From: Rhizomys pruinosus | Taxonomy: Eukaryota > Chordata > Mammalia > Rodentia > Spalacidae | Reading direction: 5' to 3' | Length of the DNA stretch: 64,000 nt | NCBI GenBank assembly: GCA_009823505.1 | Contig: VZQC01001071.1 | Location: 1,382,612-1,446,611 of the forward strand | In this document: piece after piece, positions 34,316 through 45,790 of the stretch | Layout: each line of letters opens with the position of its first letter | How positions within the stretch are numbered: the stretch's first letter is position 1 | Notes under the pieces: model-generated | What the model was told of the DNA's origin: nothing | What the model saw: only the letters and a program-made list of their open reading frames with translations | The model's database searches: none | Position numbers and translations under genes: made by a program

Positions 34316-34425
34316 AGATGTGATGTGGTGGAGCACATCTGTAACCCCAGGATTTGGGAGACTGAAGCTGGAGGACTGTGAGTTTGAGGGCAGCCTGAGC
34401 TTAGAGCAAAACCCTAAAAACAAAG
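34316..34425 (+). mobile_element. B1 SINE (old)
   Basis: gatgtggtggagcacatctg to gagcaaaaccct, strongly diverged. Confidence 0.7.
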
Positions 34426-34524
34426 GAAAGAAAGGAGGAAGAAAGGGAGGGACGGGGAGCTGCCACAAATGATAAGCTATCAATTATACTGAATGATTGG
34501 CTTTCTAATTTTTAAAAAAGTCTA

Positions 34525-34670
34525 TAGGCCAAGCATGGTGTTGCATGCCTTTAATCCCAGCACTCAGAAGGCAGAAGCAGGTAAATCTCTGTGAGTTCAA
34601 GGTCAGCTTGGTTCACATAGCACATTCCAGGTCAACCGTGGCTACAAGGAGACCTTGTCTCAAATAAGTA
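34525..34670 (+). mobile_element. B1 SINE
   Basis: ggccaagcatggtgttgcat to accttgtctcaaa. Confidence 0.88.
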
Positions 34671-35023
34671 TGTATGTAAACAATAAAATAATTAAAATAA
34701 TTTTAAAAATAAAATTTTTAAGTCTATAATAAATAGTTCCTCAGATCAGTCCCAGGCGCAGCTCTGGCAACATCTAATCTAAATGTCTTTGGACCCAGAA
34801 GGCAGTCCAGGAATATTTGTTAAGTAAGCAAGCCTTGGGGCTTCTTGTTGAGATTTAGAAGAAAAAAAATAATGTCTTGTTCACAGGAGAGCATAGATAT
34901 AAAGTAGAAAAGATGTAGAGACAATCAATACATAATTAATTCAAAAGAAAGAATGTGAAAAAGAGGTTACAGTTATAAATTATTAAAACAAACTATGATT
35001 CACAATTAGAAAAGAATACATCT

Positions 35024-35124
35024 TCTGACCTCCGTGGCATTGCACGACACAGGTGCACAAACCTGCATGCAGACAGTACATTCATACACATAGAAAATAA
35101 ATAAATAAAAATTTAAAAAAAAAA
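35024..35124 (+). mobile_element. 5'-truncated B3-like SINE with target duplication
   Basis: Only the 3' half (tctgacctccgtggcattgc to A-tail) is present. AGAAAAGAATACATCT (35008-35023) and AGAAAAGAATTCATCT (35125-35140) flank it. Confidence 0.9.
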
Positions 35125-36026
35125 AGAAAAGAATTCATCTAAGCCAGAAAAACACCTAGGCAAAAAGATCCCCCCTCCCCCCTGCCATTACATTTGGTGA
35201 TAGCAGTAGAGTCTACCTCACAAAAGTCTAAGGAATAAAAGACACTTTGCATTATGTTCAAACTAAAGCATTTATTTAATTAGCTGGCTTCTCAATTTAA
35301 ATAAAATCTTAGTTGCCAAAAGAACAGCTTCCTGTAATTTCAAACCATATTTTCGAAAGCAAACTTGCTGAACAGGAGGGACATTTTTATTCACAAGATA
35401 AAGTGTCTTTATCATAATCTTTAGATGGTTTTTTTCTTAGTGTTAACTAAAAAAAGCACCCAGGTCAAAGACTATCTCAAAAGTTGATTTAGTTTACCCT
35501 TCCTTAAATATGTGTGGAACAGGAGACTGAAAAGAGAAAACTTTAACTAGTTTTTGGTTTGGCTGGAAACAGAGTTCATTTCATGATAAGTGAAGTTTCT
35601 TCTAATACTATCTCTGATACTTTTCTCCAGTCTCAGCAAAATATATTCATTTTCCACAATTCCAAAGGGAAAGATAGGCTTTTAAGTGGAAATCCAGTAT
35701 TAGCCCTTTTTTTTTTTTTTTTCTTTTCTTTTCTTTCTTTTCAGGTTTGAACTGGCAACTTGAAACTTTTACAGGGTGATTGTTAATACTTCTTGGCAGG
35801 TAATTATAGCTTTAGTTTTTCTCTCTCATCTAAAAAGCCAAATCAATTGCATAGTTTCCTTAACTGCATCACTGGCGCCTCCAAACACTGGTTGACTATT
35901 TCACTGCACTTGGAAACGTGGTACAAACTCCAACCCATCATTCTTTTATCTGCAAAAGAAAAAAAAAAAAAAGATTCCAGCTATAGTTTGATCAAGCACA
36001 TTATAAAAATAACAAGAAGAGGGAAA

Positions 36027-36178
36027 AAATTTTTAAACAGGGTCTCTCACTATGTAGTCCCTGCTGAACCAAAACTCACTATGTAGACCAGACTGGCCCC
36101 GAAATCAGGAAAAGACAACCTGCCTGTGTCTACCTTCTCGTGCTGGAATTAAAGTATATGCCACTATGCCTGGCCTGA
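36027..36178 (-). mobile_element. B1 SINE (old)
   Basis: Antisense, aaacagggtctctcactatg to actatgcctggcc. Confidence 0.8.
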
Positions 36179-36237
36179 AGTAATTTTTCCTTTTTCCTTC
36201 AACTCCTCCCTTTCCAGTCACAATACTTCTTTGTCTT

Positions 36238-36595
36238 TTTAAACGTGTGTGTACGCATATGGTTTCATGTGTGCAGGGGTGCACATGTGGTTGACATGAC
36301 ACATGCACAGCAAACCTATGGAGGTCAAAGGACAACCTAGAGTATAGGTCCCCGGGTGCCTCTGGCCTGAGGTGGAATCTCTCACCGGCCTAGACTCTGC
36401 TATATAGGCCAGGCTAACTGTCCTGAGAGTGTCCAGGGTGCTGCCTGTCTCCACCTCTCAGTCCACTGCTGCTAGGACTATAGGCTAGGCAGGTGCCAGC
36501 AGGCCATTTTCTACATGGATCTTGGAGAGGCAAGATCTAAGTCCTCATGCTTGCAAGGCAGGTACTTTACCCATTGAGCTATCTCCCTGACACTG
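36238..36595 (-). mobile_element. B4/RSINE-type SINE
   Basis: Antisense with tgtgtacgcatatgg tail, B1-like middle and the end catgcttgcaaggcaggtac..ccattgagctatctccctgac. Confidence 0.75.
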
Positions 36596-37362
36596 CCACA
36601 CTCTTTCTAGATTTACTTACAATCTTCATCAATGTTCATGAGAAACTTTAACTTCAGAATGATTTTAATAATGACAACCGTGCTTTTCGGTAAGTTCTGG
36701 GCCAGCCTGAGGTACAGTGTGAGACCTTGTCTCAAGAAGAAGAAGAAAAAAATAAAAAACAATAGAATATTGATATATTAAATGTCATGTTGATGACAAT
36801 GTTGGCAAGCTCATTTTTATTGAATGCAGTGCCAATTATTTTGCCAAGGACTTTATCAGGCTCATTTCATTTCACAGTGACTCTAGCAGATTTTCTACTC
36901 AGTTTTTACAATGAGCAAACTGAGGAGAAAGACACTTACTCTGTTAGAAATCAGGGGAGTGAGACTACAAAGGGGCAGCGTAGCTGGCATCTATTTTCAT
37001 TTCTACCCTAAAATGCCTCCCACGTCTATGCTATACAAATGATGAATGTAAAAGTTTCTTGGTGCTTAGGAAACTTAAAAATATTTTATATTAAACACAT
37101 GCAATTAAATTTTGACCTAACACTCTGTATTCTAAGTATATATTCAGTGAACTCAAAAACCTTTATACAGAAAATAATAAGTAATGAAGTCCCCTTTAAA
37201 AGAAAATTTTCCTATTAATTATGGTACTACAGAATTTCTTGGTCTAGTTCTGGCTATTTTCTCCAAAATTCAACTATACCTTTCCTTATATAATAGGTAT
37301 GTTTCAGACAATGTTTATGACTATATTAACTCAGCTTTTGGGAGGTTTTCTGTTGTGGGCTT
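36596..37362 (-). other. Non-repetitive, likely HBS1L 3' UTR or flank
   Basis: AT-rich with no coding signal. Short open frames at 36787 and 37184 are unsupported. Confidence 0.4.
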
Positions 37363-37505
37363 ATTATTTTAAGACAGGGTCTCGCTGTAGTCCTAGCTAA
37401 CTAGAACACACTATATAGACCAGGCTGGCCTGGATCTCACAGAGATCCACCTGCCTACACCTCCTAAGTGCTGGGGGATTAAAAGCATGTGCCACCACAC
37501 CCAAC
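37363..37505 (-). mobile_element. B1 SINE
   Basis: Antisense, ttaagacagggtctcgctgt to gccaccacaccca. Confidence 0.88.
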
Positions 37506-37557
37506 TTAATTTAACTTTTTGAATTAATTATTTCAAATGAGTTTATATCTGATAATT

Positions 37558-37785
37558 TACATATTTTATTTATTATTTTTATTTTATATGTATTAGTATT
37601 GCCTGTATACATGTAAGTACACCTGTGTCATGCAATGCCTGCACAGGTCAGAAGAGGGCATTGGATCTCCTAGAACTGGAGTTGCTAACTGGTGTTAGCA
37701 GTCATGGGGGTGCTAGGAATTGAACCTGAGTCCTCTGTAAAAGTCCTGTAAAGTCCTCTGTAAAAGCCATCTTTCCATCCCTAGA
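37558..37785 (-). mobile_element. B3-like SINE with small internal tandem duplication
   Basis: Antisense. The piece gtcctctgtaaaag is repeated (37730-37770) before ccatctttccatccc. Confidence 0.8.
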
Positions 37786-38016
37786 GCTGATAATTTAAAG
37801 AAAAATAATTTAATAAGGGTTCTACTAAACAAAACCACCATTGCCAATTCATTTGATTCCTTGGATCTATTCTTCTTTCTTTTCATCATTTTAATATAAA
37901 TTTTAATTTCTTATTCCAATATCTTATGTTTCCCTTAAGCCATAAAATCACAGTCATCATCCTTGAAAGGTGAAAAAGAAAAGACAACATTAACTACAGA
38001 CACAGACTCGGTCACT

Positions 38017-38170
38017 TCAGAATACCTCAGTGACAACGCCAGCAGCAATTGTGGAGCCACCGTAGCGCAGCATAAACCTCCCCAGCTCTTTGAAGTCCTT
38101 GTAGAGCTCAAGAGCGACTGGTCTTTGTGTCTGCAGCTCTACCAATGCATTCTGGCCTTTAGTCAGCAAC
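38017..38170 (-). CDS. HBS1L: HBS1L last coding exon and stop codon
   Basis: The 154-nt coding part encodes [20 protein letters not shown] and then [20 protein letters not shown] up to GVVTEVF, with TGA at 38019-38017. The acceptor is taacag/GTTGCT. The ten exons sum to 1087 nt (361 residues, stop and one leading base), which matches the C-terminal half of the roughly 684-residue family length. The last residues EVF differ from the EIKE end I recall for mammalian HBS1L, so the reading frame is normal but the tail is one residue shorter. Confidence 0.95.
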
Positions 38171-38383
38171 CTGTTAGGAAAGAAGAAAAAGGAGGATCGG
38201 ATAAATAGACAACACAGTCGCGCAAACGTAGCCTGAAAAGTACTTTACATCCAGCCAGCAAGCCAACCTAGTCTTTCATCAAAAACCTAAAGAAAAACTG
38301 TATTTTTTTTAAACATAAATATATGTCTTTTAATTTTTCTTGGCTAAAATAAATGAGAAGAATAATTTACATTTAAGAAACAT

Positions 38384-38548
38384 TGGCTGGGTGTGGTGGC
38401 ACACGCCTTTAATCTCAGCACTTGGGAGGCAGAGGCAGGTAGATCTCTGTGATGTGAGTTCAAGGCCAGCCTGGTCTACAGAGTGAGTTCCAGGACAGCC
38501 AGAGCTACAGGGAGACCCTGTCTCAAAAGACCAAAAAAAAAAAAAAGG
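38384..38548 (+). mobile_element. B1 SINE in HBS1L last intron
   Basis: ggctgggtgtggtggcacac to accctgtctcaaaagacc and A-tail. Antisense to the gene. Confidence 0.92.
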
Positions 38549-38737
38549 TAGATCTTAAGTATGTGTGTGGTGAGTGTTTAAACTAAATAAATCTCTTCTA
38601 GCCCACTGTAAGTTAAAACGCTCCAGTACCACCCTGAGCAATGCTTCTCCTATCACTTCCTAAAGAAATTGAAAAGTTTAGTTATCCAATAAAGAAAGTG
38701 ATATTGGACCTCAATCCTCTTTTGAAATGCATCTATT

Positions 38738-38895
38738 TGCTGGGTGTGGTGGAGGCACACCTTTAATCTTTAGCACTTGGGAGGCAGAGGCAGGTGGATC
38801 TTTGTGAGTTCGAGGCCAGCCTGGTCTACATAGTGAGTTTCAGGACAGCCAGAGCTACAGGGAAACCATCAGAAATAAAACAAAACAAAAAAAAA
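38738..38895 (+). mobile_element. B1 SINE in HBS1L last intron
   Basis: tgctgggtgtggtggaggca to an (A/C)-rich tail. Confidence 0.9.
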
Positions 38896-38899
38896 GCAT

Positions 38900-40070
38900 C
38901 TATTTGTGTTTGCAGTACTATTCAGGCAAGGGTTCTATGCATGCTAGGCATATTAAAATAAGATTTTGTAGCAGGTTTAGGGAGAGGGAAACTCAAGAAC
39001 AGATATGATGAGCCAATTTCAGAATGAAAATTCCTCCCCAATAATTGTCTGCATCACACAAGCCCTGCAGAGAAGTGTTTATGTTAGACAAAGAGCAGGT
39101 CAGGATCCTGCCACTGGCACCTGTAAGCTCTCTATCACTTTTCATACAACTACAGAGACTACATATAAATCACATGAAAACACTTGTGACAGAGCATATT
39201 AAAAAGGACCTCAAGAAATGTCCTTCTTAGCATTTTATCAGGTTTCTCAGAACAGTATGGCAAACCCTGGTATTCTGACTCCTGCTAGAGTCATCTACTA
39301 GACAGGACGTGGGACCCTTTCCTCCTGAGGAGCAGCCTTGCTCTAGAGCAGTGTGAAGATTCTCTTCCACTTGCAGTCAACCCATTAAGCCACTCATCAC
39401 CCAGGGCCTCTTATGCAGGTGCAGAAGGTGAGGAACACTCAAGGCAAAAAAAAAAGGGGGGGTTTTGGATGGGATTCCCCATAGGGCTCAAGCTGAGAAA
39501 AACCCCAAAATGTAGGCAGCCAAGCCAAACTGTGATAGCCTTTCACTTGAATAAGAAATCTGTGCTGTGCAACATCCATCCTTGGTATTTTGTTTTTATA
39601 TACAGTATACTTAGTTTCTCAGGAATTACTTCCTTATCACAGCCAAAGGAGAACTGTCCACACCTTGACCTGGACACTAAGTAGGAATCAGTGGATCAAA
39701 ACAGTGCTGATCACCTCAGCTTAAGTCCACATGAATTGGAATAAACATACATCATTGGCTGGAAAAACCAAGGTGCTACAGAGACCTTCTTTCTAACATG
39801 GGGAACAAACTCATTAAGGAGGTAATAAGAAAATTAAGGACAGCATAAGGCTCAAATTTGGAATAAGTGGCAAACTCAAAATCACCTTTAAAATGTAGGG
39901 CTAGTTTTTTAAATGCCCTTGATCTTTACACCATCAGCATTTATGGCCTGATAAAACACACACATACACACAAACACACACATACACACATATTTTTATG
40001 TATAATTCATATCATTACCACCACCATTAATAACACTAATCATATCTAATATTAGCAACTGAACTAAAGC
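38900..40070 (-). other. HBS1L last intron, unclassified sequence
   Basis: Apparently unique sequence plus an A/G homopolymer junction at 39446-39462 and a CA-rich stretch at 39956-39990. Confidence 0.4.
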
Positions 40071-40074
40071 TTAA

Positions 40075-40425
40075 ATGTGTGCGTCTGTGTATGTGTGTGT
40101 ATACACAATTGTGTGGGAGTGTGTATGCACATGGATGTTCATGCACAGAGAGGTCAGAGGTCATCCCTGGGTGATTTTCCTGAGATGCTATCCATCTTGC
40201 TGCTACAGAGCGGGTCTCCCAATGGACTGGACACTGGACACAAAGCATGCTAAGCTGCCAGGCCTGCGAGCTTCAGGGATCCACTAGCTCTGCTTCCTGG
40301 GTGCTGGCATCACAGGCAGCTACCAACACACCCAGCTTTTTACTGTGGATTCTGTGGATCAAACTCAGGTCCTCATTCATTCACAGCAAGCCCGCACTTC
40401 CTGATTTTATCATCTCCCTGGCCCT
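40075..40425 (-). mobile_element. B4/RSINE-type SINE
   Basis: Antisense, tgtgtgcgtctgtgtatgtg tail, gtgctggcatcacaggcagc middle, ending catctccctggccc. Confidence 0.7.
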
Positions 40426-40584
40426 TAAAGACTTCTTTTTATGCTTAATCTACTCATTACAAAATAATTTCTAGAAAAAAGTAAAAGTGGATCTCACTTA
40501 CCTCGAATACTACATAAATGAGCTTATCTGTAAGGAACTTGCTTACATTGTTAGCATTTACAATTTCTGCATTAAAACACTCAC

Positions 40585-40685
40585 TTAGGCTTTTTCTTCA
40601 TGACTTCACCAGTGCTTTTGTTCAAGACACTAATCAATCGTTTAATAACAGCTGGCTCACTGACAGTTTGGTAGTGTAACAGTAC
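40585..40685 (-). CDS. HBS1L: HBS1L coding exon, domain III
   Basis: This 101-nt exon encodes [20 protein letters not shown] then [13 protein letters not shown]. It ends with AA of a Lys codon completed by G of the last exon. The acceptor is ttttag/GTACTG and the donor is TAA/gtgagt. The domain III barrel contributes to contacts with Pelota in the family. Confidence 0.96.
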
Positions 40686-40751
40686 CTAAAAAACAAAGTA
40701 TTAGTGTAACACTGAAAACTTTATCACAGCAGTTCTAATCTCTTCCCTTTT

Positions 40752-40972
40752 CAAAATATTTTATTTATTATTTTTATTTTATTTTATGTGTATAAGCCTG
40801 AATGTATGCAAGTGCACCTGTGTCATGCAACATGCATGGAGGTCAGAAGAGAGCATCAGATCCCCTGGAACTGGAGTTATGGACGGCTGTTAGCTGCCAC
40901 ATGAGTGCTAGAAGGAACCTGGGTCTTCAAGAGCAGCCAGTGCTCTTAACCACTGAGCCATCTCAGCCCCAG
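40752..40972 (-). mobile_element. B3-like SINE
   Basis: Antisense, tttattttatgtgtataagc to gagccatctcagcccc. Confidence 0.85.
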
Positions 40973-40979
40973 TTCTAGA

Positions 40980-42280
40980 CTTTTCTTTGAGCATTTACAT
41001 TTAATTAGACTCAAAAGACACTATGTTTAGAGTTCTTAGCTTCTCCAGAGACCCTCTACTCCGGCAAGGTGCTCCTGCTCCTCCCAAGGGAAAACGGTCC
41101 TGAGAGGCAGTGCACATTTCTAACCCAGTTACTATAAACTTAAGTAAGCTTCCTGTCTGCTTTTCCCTTGTAAAGGTGATGACATTACTTTAGGATTATT
41201 GTAAAGACTAAAGAGAGTTATTGTTTATAACAGTTTTCACTCTTGTGATATTGTTATAAAGAAAAGTAGGGAAAGAACCTGGGATTGAATCCTAACTCTT
41301 TCACTTCAATTGATCTATAGATGAGTTTCTGCAGTTGTAAAAAAAAAAAAAAAATAGGATTTTACAGCATTATGATGAAAAACAAATAGGAAGAGATACA
41401 GTGCCTGGCATCACAGATGCTCAACAAGTAAACTGTCTCATAAAAAATAAGGGATTGGGAAATACTATCATATTCAGCAAGAATTACTGTTATCAATTTT
41501 GAACAATGAAAAAATATATAATATATACAGAGATAAAGAAGGAGAACAACAGTTTTAAGCTTCCCTGAGTGCCAAGCACTGTGTGACATGATTTATAGGT
41601 AGTTTTCAGTCATATTTAGATATGAGCTTAGATAGAATTTGAAGTCTGACAGATATGAGTTCAAATCACTTTCACTTAGAGCAACTTCTTTAGCAATAAT
41701 CTGACTTCAAAGTCCCTGGCTAAGGTTCTTTATATTAACATGACGAAACTCAGATGTCACTCTAATGCACTGATTATACCTGGAACATGAAAAACATCCA
41801 GATAACTGATGATCTAACGGATCAGACCGTCCACTGCCATAACACCCTGAAAACACCTCATCTCATCCAACTGTTTTGATTAATAGATTATATATACCAG
41901 TTATTATTGTCTACATTCTACATGTAAAAAATACCAAAGAAGTTGTGTGACTTAATGTAGCCATGATGCAACATTAGACTGAATTTTACACCTGGCTCAA
42001 CTGGAGCTACAAATCCCTGGCTGTCCCCATGCCAGCTTACTCAGAGTCCTGTAGAAATCACATGAAGAGAATCTTGTGTTTTATAAAAGAGGAAGCTAAG
42101 CTTTACAACTTCTTGGGAATTTGGTCTTTTTGCTATTCTCTAACTGTAGGCATACTGTACACTTATAGCTTATCATTTGAATGTATTCTTTAATTAGAAC
42201 CTGTTTAAGCCTTAGCTTAGTAGAGTTTCCTCATTTTAGTGTAAACAAAATTGAATAAACAAATGTGAGGCAAAGAAGCA
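40980..42280 (-). other. HBS1L intron, unclassified sequence
   Basis: No repeat I can name. A short A-tract lies at 41340-41354. Confidence 0.4.
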
Positions 42281-42289
42281 AAAGCTTTA

Positions 42290-43410
42290 CCTAACACCAC
42301 ACAACACGCAAAAATTCACTCAAAATGGATCAGTTACCTAAAAGCACAAAATAAAACTACAAAGCTCTTCAAGAAAATATAAGGCAAAAACTTCATGACA
42401 TTGAATTTAGCACTGAGTCCTTGCACACAACACCAAAAACACAGACAACAAAAGAAAAAATAAATTGGATGTCCTCAAAATTAAAAACTTATTACATTAT
42501 AGGCCACTAAAAAAGAGGGCAAGAAGACAATCTATTGAACAGAACATATTTTTAAATTATATATCTAACAGATACTCATAACAAATGAAGAACTCCCAGA
42601 GTAATAAAATGTAATACAAAATGAAGTAAGGATTTCAACAGATATTTCTCCAAAGATACATAAAAACGAGTAAGCTAGTTAGTAAGATGATATGTTTAGT
42701 ATCACCGTTACATAATACAAATAAAAACAACTGTGTAGTTTTATGTCTAGTAATTTCCTTATTTTTAAAACATTATTTCCCTGTCCCTTGAAGAAAGAAA
42801 ATAAACAGACAAAATAGAATCCCTTCATATTGATGATAGAAATGTAAAATGTGAAAAATAATTAAGCAGTTAGATTCAGAATATATGATCCAGCAATTCC
42901 ATTGCTACATTTATGCCAAAAGAATTAAAAAGGACTCAGAAACGTATATACACCTACATTCATGGCACCATATGTCCACAAAAAATGATTTTATAAACCA
43001 GTGTGAGATGTGTGTGATATATATAGAATATATATTCTATACATAATAGAATATATATATCATATATATTCTATAACACACACACACACACACACAAATA
43101 GAATGTTATCTAGCCTTCAAAAAGGCCTTGAAAACATGACACAGTGAAATGGCTAGTCTTGAGAGTACAACCACTGCATGATTCTAATTATAAGGGAGAA
43201 GAGGTAAATTCATAGCCAGTGGAATGCTGGCTACCTAGAAATGGAAAGAAAAGGATAATGGAAATTACTGCTGAGTAGTTACAGACTTTTGGTTTGGGAT
43301 GATAAAGTTCTTGAGGAGGACAGTGGTGTTTGTCACACAATACTGTGAATAGAATGAATGCAATCCTTTTTAAGTTTTCTTATATATAACAATCACAATA
43401 AAAATATGAA
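42290..43410 (+). mobile_element. Ancient L1M: ORF2 end and 3' UTR
   Basis: Collinear with mammal-wide L1M elements: caaaatggatcagttacctaa, acaaatgaagaactcccag, gcaattccattgctacattt, gataaagttcttgaggagga, then a 3' UTR ending near 43410. Antisense to HBS1L. Interrupted by an AT/CA microsatellite at 43010-43097. Confidence 0.7.
43010..43097. repeat. AT-rich inverted repeats followed by (CA)n
   Basis: agaatatatattct and similar self-complementary blocks, then CA units at 43075-43097. Confidence 0.85.
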
Positions 43411-43429
43411 TTAAAATGCAATCATTTTC

Positions 43430-43655
43430 GGGCTGGAGAGATGGCCTAGCGGTTAAGAGCACCGACTGCTCTTACAGAGGACCCGGGTTCAATCCCCAGC
43501 ACCCACATGGCGGCTGAGAACCGTCTGTAACTCCAGTTCCAGGGGAATCCGACACCCTCTTCTGACCTCCGCGGCATTGCACGACACGGGTGCACAAGCC
43601 TACATGCAGACAATACATTCATACACATAAATAAATAAATAAAATATTTAAAAAA
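43430..43655 (+). mobile_element. B3-like SINE, single-17 subtype, with 17-bp target duplication
   Basis: AAAATGCAATCATTTTC at 43413-43429 and ending at 43672. Intact CpGs (cgcggcattgcacgacacgg). Confidence 0.95.
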
Positions 43656-43672
43656 AAAATGCAATCATTTTC

Positions 43673-45185
43673 ATAGTTTCTTCTTTAAAAACGTAAGTTC
43701 ATAACAACAACTAAGGGAATTTTATATGTACCTATGTTGCATTGCAGAATTAACTGATAAATAGTAAAATATTAAAAATTTATTTTCTCCCATTGGGCAC
43801 GGATATGATCCTTTTTTTCCTGAGCAAATTTTATCTGGACATTTCTGATTAAATATATGAAGCAGACTATCTTAAAACAGCTGGAAAACTTTCAATTCAT
43901 GTTTATTTTTTAACAAACTACTGTAGACAGGAAGACAGTGTTACTATTCAAAGTAACTATTGCCCTCTTGACTTCTCTGTCTTTCCATTGGCAAAAATTA
44001 TTACATGAGTAAAATCAAGCAACAAGAGACTCTCTATACTCTCCTATAGGATACACTGCTTTCTATGAATTAGTTCTATTCATTCAGAAGCAATTAACTT
44101 TTAGTCACCTGCTGATTGATATGTGAATTCTAAATAGTTAAAAATGAAATATTTTCAATTACAGCAATTCTTTTGGATTCTACTGAAATAACGATCAGAA
44201 AAGCATATTATTATTTAAATATAGATATATATATATAGTCATAAGACAAATTTAAATGCCCTCAATAAATTTCTAAACACTAATAATAAATTTTAAATTT
44301 CCAGGGAAATCCTTTTAAATTTATTATTTACTGCCTTATATCATTTGGAAGATTCATCACATGGTGAAAATGACTTTTACTTTCAAAGGCAAGTATTTAA
44401 TCCAGAAACATTTTTTACAGTCATGGAGTGTCTTGTACTACATGATCTGATGGGGGTGAAAATTATCTAAGTTACAAAACTAAGGTATAAGTCCAGCCCT
44501 AATTTGTAAAAAGAAAATTACACATGAAATGAGAAATTCACACTATTCATAAGTAATATCCTTCTGGAAGGTAACATTATGTGATAAAATCCTCATCATC
44601 CCCCAAAATGCACAAGCTCAACTGAAGCTGGCCAGGGACAACCTGCTATCACACCAGGCAGGGTCTGAATATGCTGCTTCAACACAGTCACATTTCCCAG
44701 ATAGCCAGAGATCTTTAGGATGCACCTAGAAGCCTCACTAGATACTGCTGGGCAGGTAACATGTGGGTATAAAAATACATTAAAATGAAAAGAGCAGATA
44801 CCTATGGATTAGGCAGTTACAAAATGTCCATACTTTCTGTGTTTGTATAGCTCTCCATTTTATAATCCAAAACACTGCAAATACATATAGTAAGCAAAAC
44901 AACAACAAAAAAATCCACAGAAGCACCCAAATTAAAAATACTACTAAAAAAATACTCAGTAAAAAAAAATCTATCATTTTTCCCAGATAAAATTTTTATT
45001 ATCATCAGTGTACATACAATTATGAAATATCTCCTCCTGAAACTTTCTCAGGTTCAAAAATCAAAATAAAAAACAACTATTTTATATTTTTCTAAAGTAA
45101 GATGATAATCTGAAACAAATATGTATTATAAAGTAAATCACCACTTTTCTGAATTTATAAAAACAAAAAGCATTTTGAAACTCAC
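43673..45185 (-). other. HBS1L intron, unclassified AT-rich sequence
   Basis: No repeat named in about 1.5 kb. Confidence 0.4.
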
Positions 45186-45294
45186 TGGAAATCCTTTTGT
45201 GATAGGAACTTCAATATTAAAGATAAGGATCCGGGCTCTGAAACGAGTGCAAGCTTTAATAGGTTCTTTGGGGCCACAAAATATACAGCCAACA
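45186..45294 (-). CDS. HBS1L: HBS1L coding exon, start of domain III
   Basis: This 109-nt exon encodes [20 protein letters not shown] then [16 protein letters not shown]. The acceptor is ttacag/TGTTGG and the donor is CCA/gtgagt. A 62-bp pure (CT)n tract on the transcribed strand begins 12 nt upstream of the exon (45307-45368 in plus coordinates), which is unusual for a constitutive acceptor. CGPKEP replaces CGPKVP of the human protein as I recall it. Confidence 0.96.
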
Positions 45295-45302
45295 CTGTAA
45301 CA

Positions 45303-45306
<4 letters not shown>

Positions 45307-45368
<62 letters not shown>
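45307..45368 (-). repeat. (GA)31 / (CT)31 microsatellite abutting an HBS1L 3' splice site
   Basis: This is an uninterrupted GA dinucleotide run on the plus strand, so the HBS1L pre-mRNA carries (CU)31 from about -13 to -74 relative to the exon starting at 45294. It forms the polypyrimidine tract and contains no adenosine. Confidence 0.95.
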
Positions 45369-45371
<3 letters not shown>

Positions 45372-45386
45372 GGGAATGAGGGAGGG
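45369..45386 (-). promoter_or_regulatory. Candidate distal branch-point region for the exon at 45186-45294
   Basis: On the minus strand the first adenosine upstream of the (CT)n tract is in a CCTCATT context at 45377, about 82 nt from the AG. It fits yUnAy, and no AG dinucleotide lies between it and the acceptor. This is inferred by exclusion, because the usual 18-40 nt zone has no A. Confidence 0.4.
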
Positions 45387-45699
45387 AGAGGTGGGGGACA
45401 AAGAAATTTATAACCAAAGAAATTTACTTCTAAAACCATTTGTAAAGATACTAAAACAATTATGCAAATCAGACGTATTTTCAAAACCATCTGAGTTAAA
45501 GCACAGTCTTATGCACAAAGCTTTCATCCAAATACCATGCCAAGCATGTGCGCTAGCATCCTTTAACTCCATTTTAGATATTTGCTAAAATTACGCGTCT
45601 ATTTTAGGCCAAAACTGAGCTACTAAGATTGCAAAACTTATGTGCCTGAGTGACCTCTTATCTGATACAAAAGTTGCTTCAACCCATTTTCTTACTCAC

Positions 45700-45790
45700 T
45701 TGATTTTGATGATATCCATCCCAACCAAAGTAAGACTAACATGATCGCCCGCTGCTGCCCAATCCACAGGCTCGTCATGCAGAGTGATTC
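45700..45790 (-). CDS. HBS1L: HBS1L coding exon, domain II end
   Basis: This 91-nt exon encodes [19 protein letters not shown] then [10 protein letters not shown]. It ends with two bases of an Asn codon completed by the next exon (IKI-N-VGC). The acceptor is ctccag/GAATCA and the donor is CAA/gtgagt. Confidence 0.96.

Larger units (their letters stand above)
35141..38016 (-). other. HBS1L: Presumed HBS1L 3' UTR and downstream flank, end unresolved
   Basis: Immediately after the TGA the minus strand is mostly non-repetitive and AT-rich, interrupted by SINEs at 37363-37785 and 36027-36595. HBS1L transcripts are known to have a long 3' UTR. AATAAA occurs on the minus strand at 35276-35271, among other places, but I cannot tell which site is used. 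RNA-seq coverage or 3'-end reads would settle this. Confidence 0.4.
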
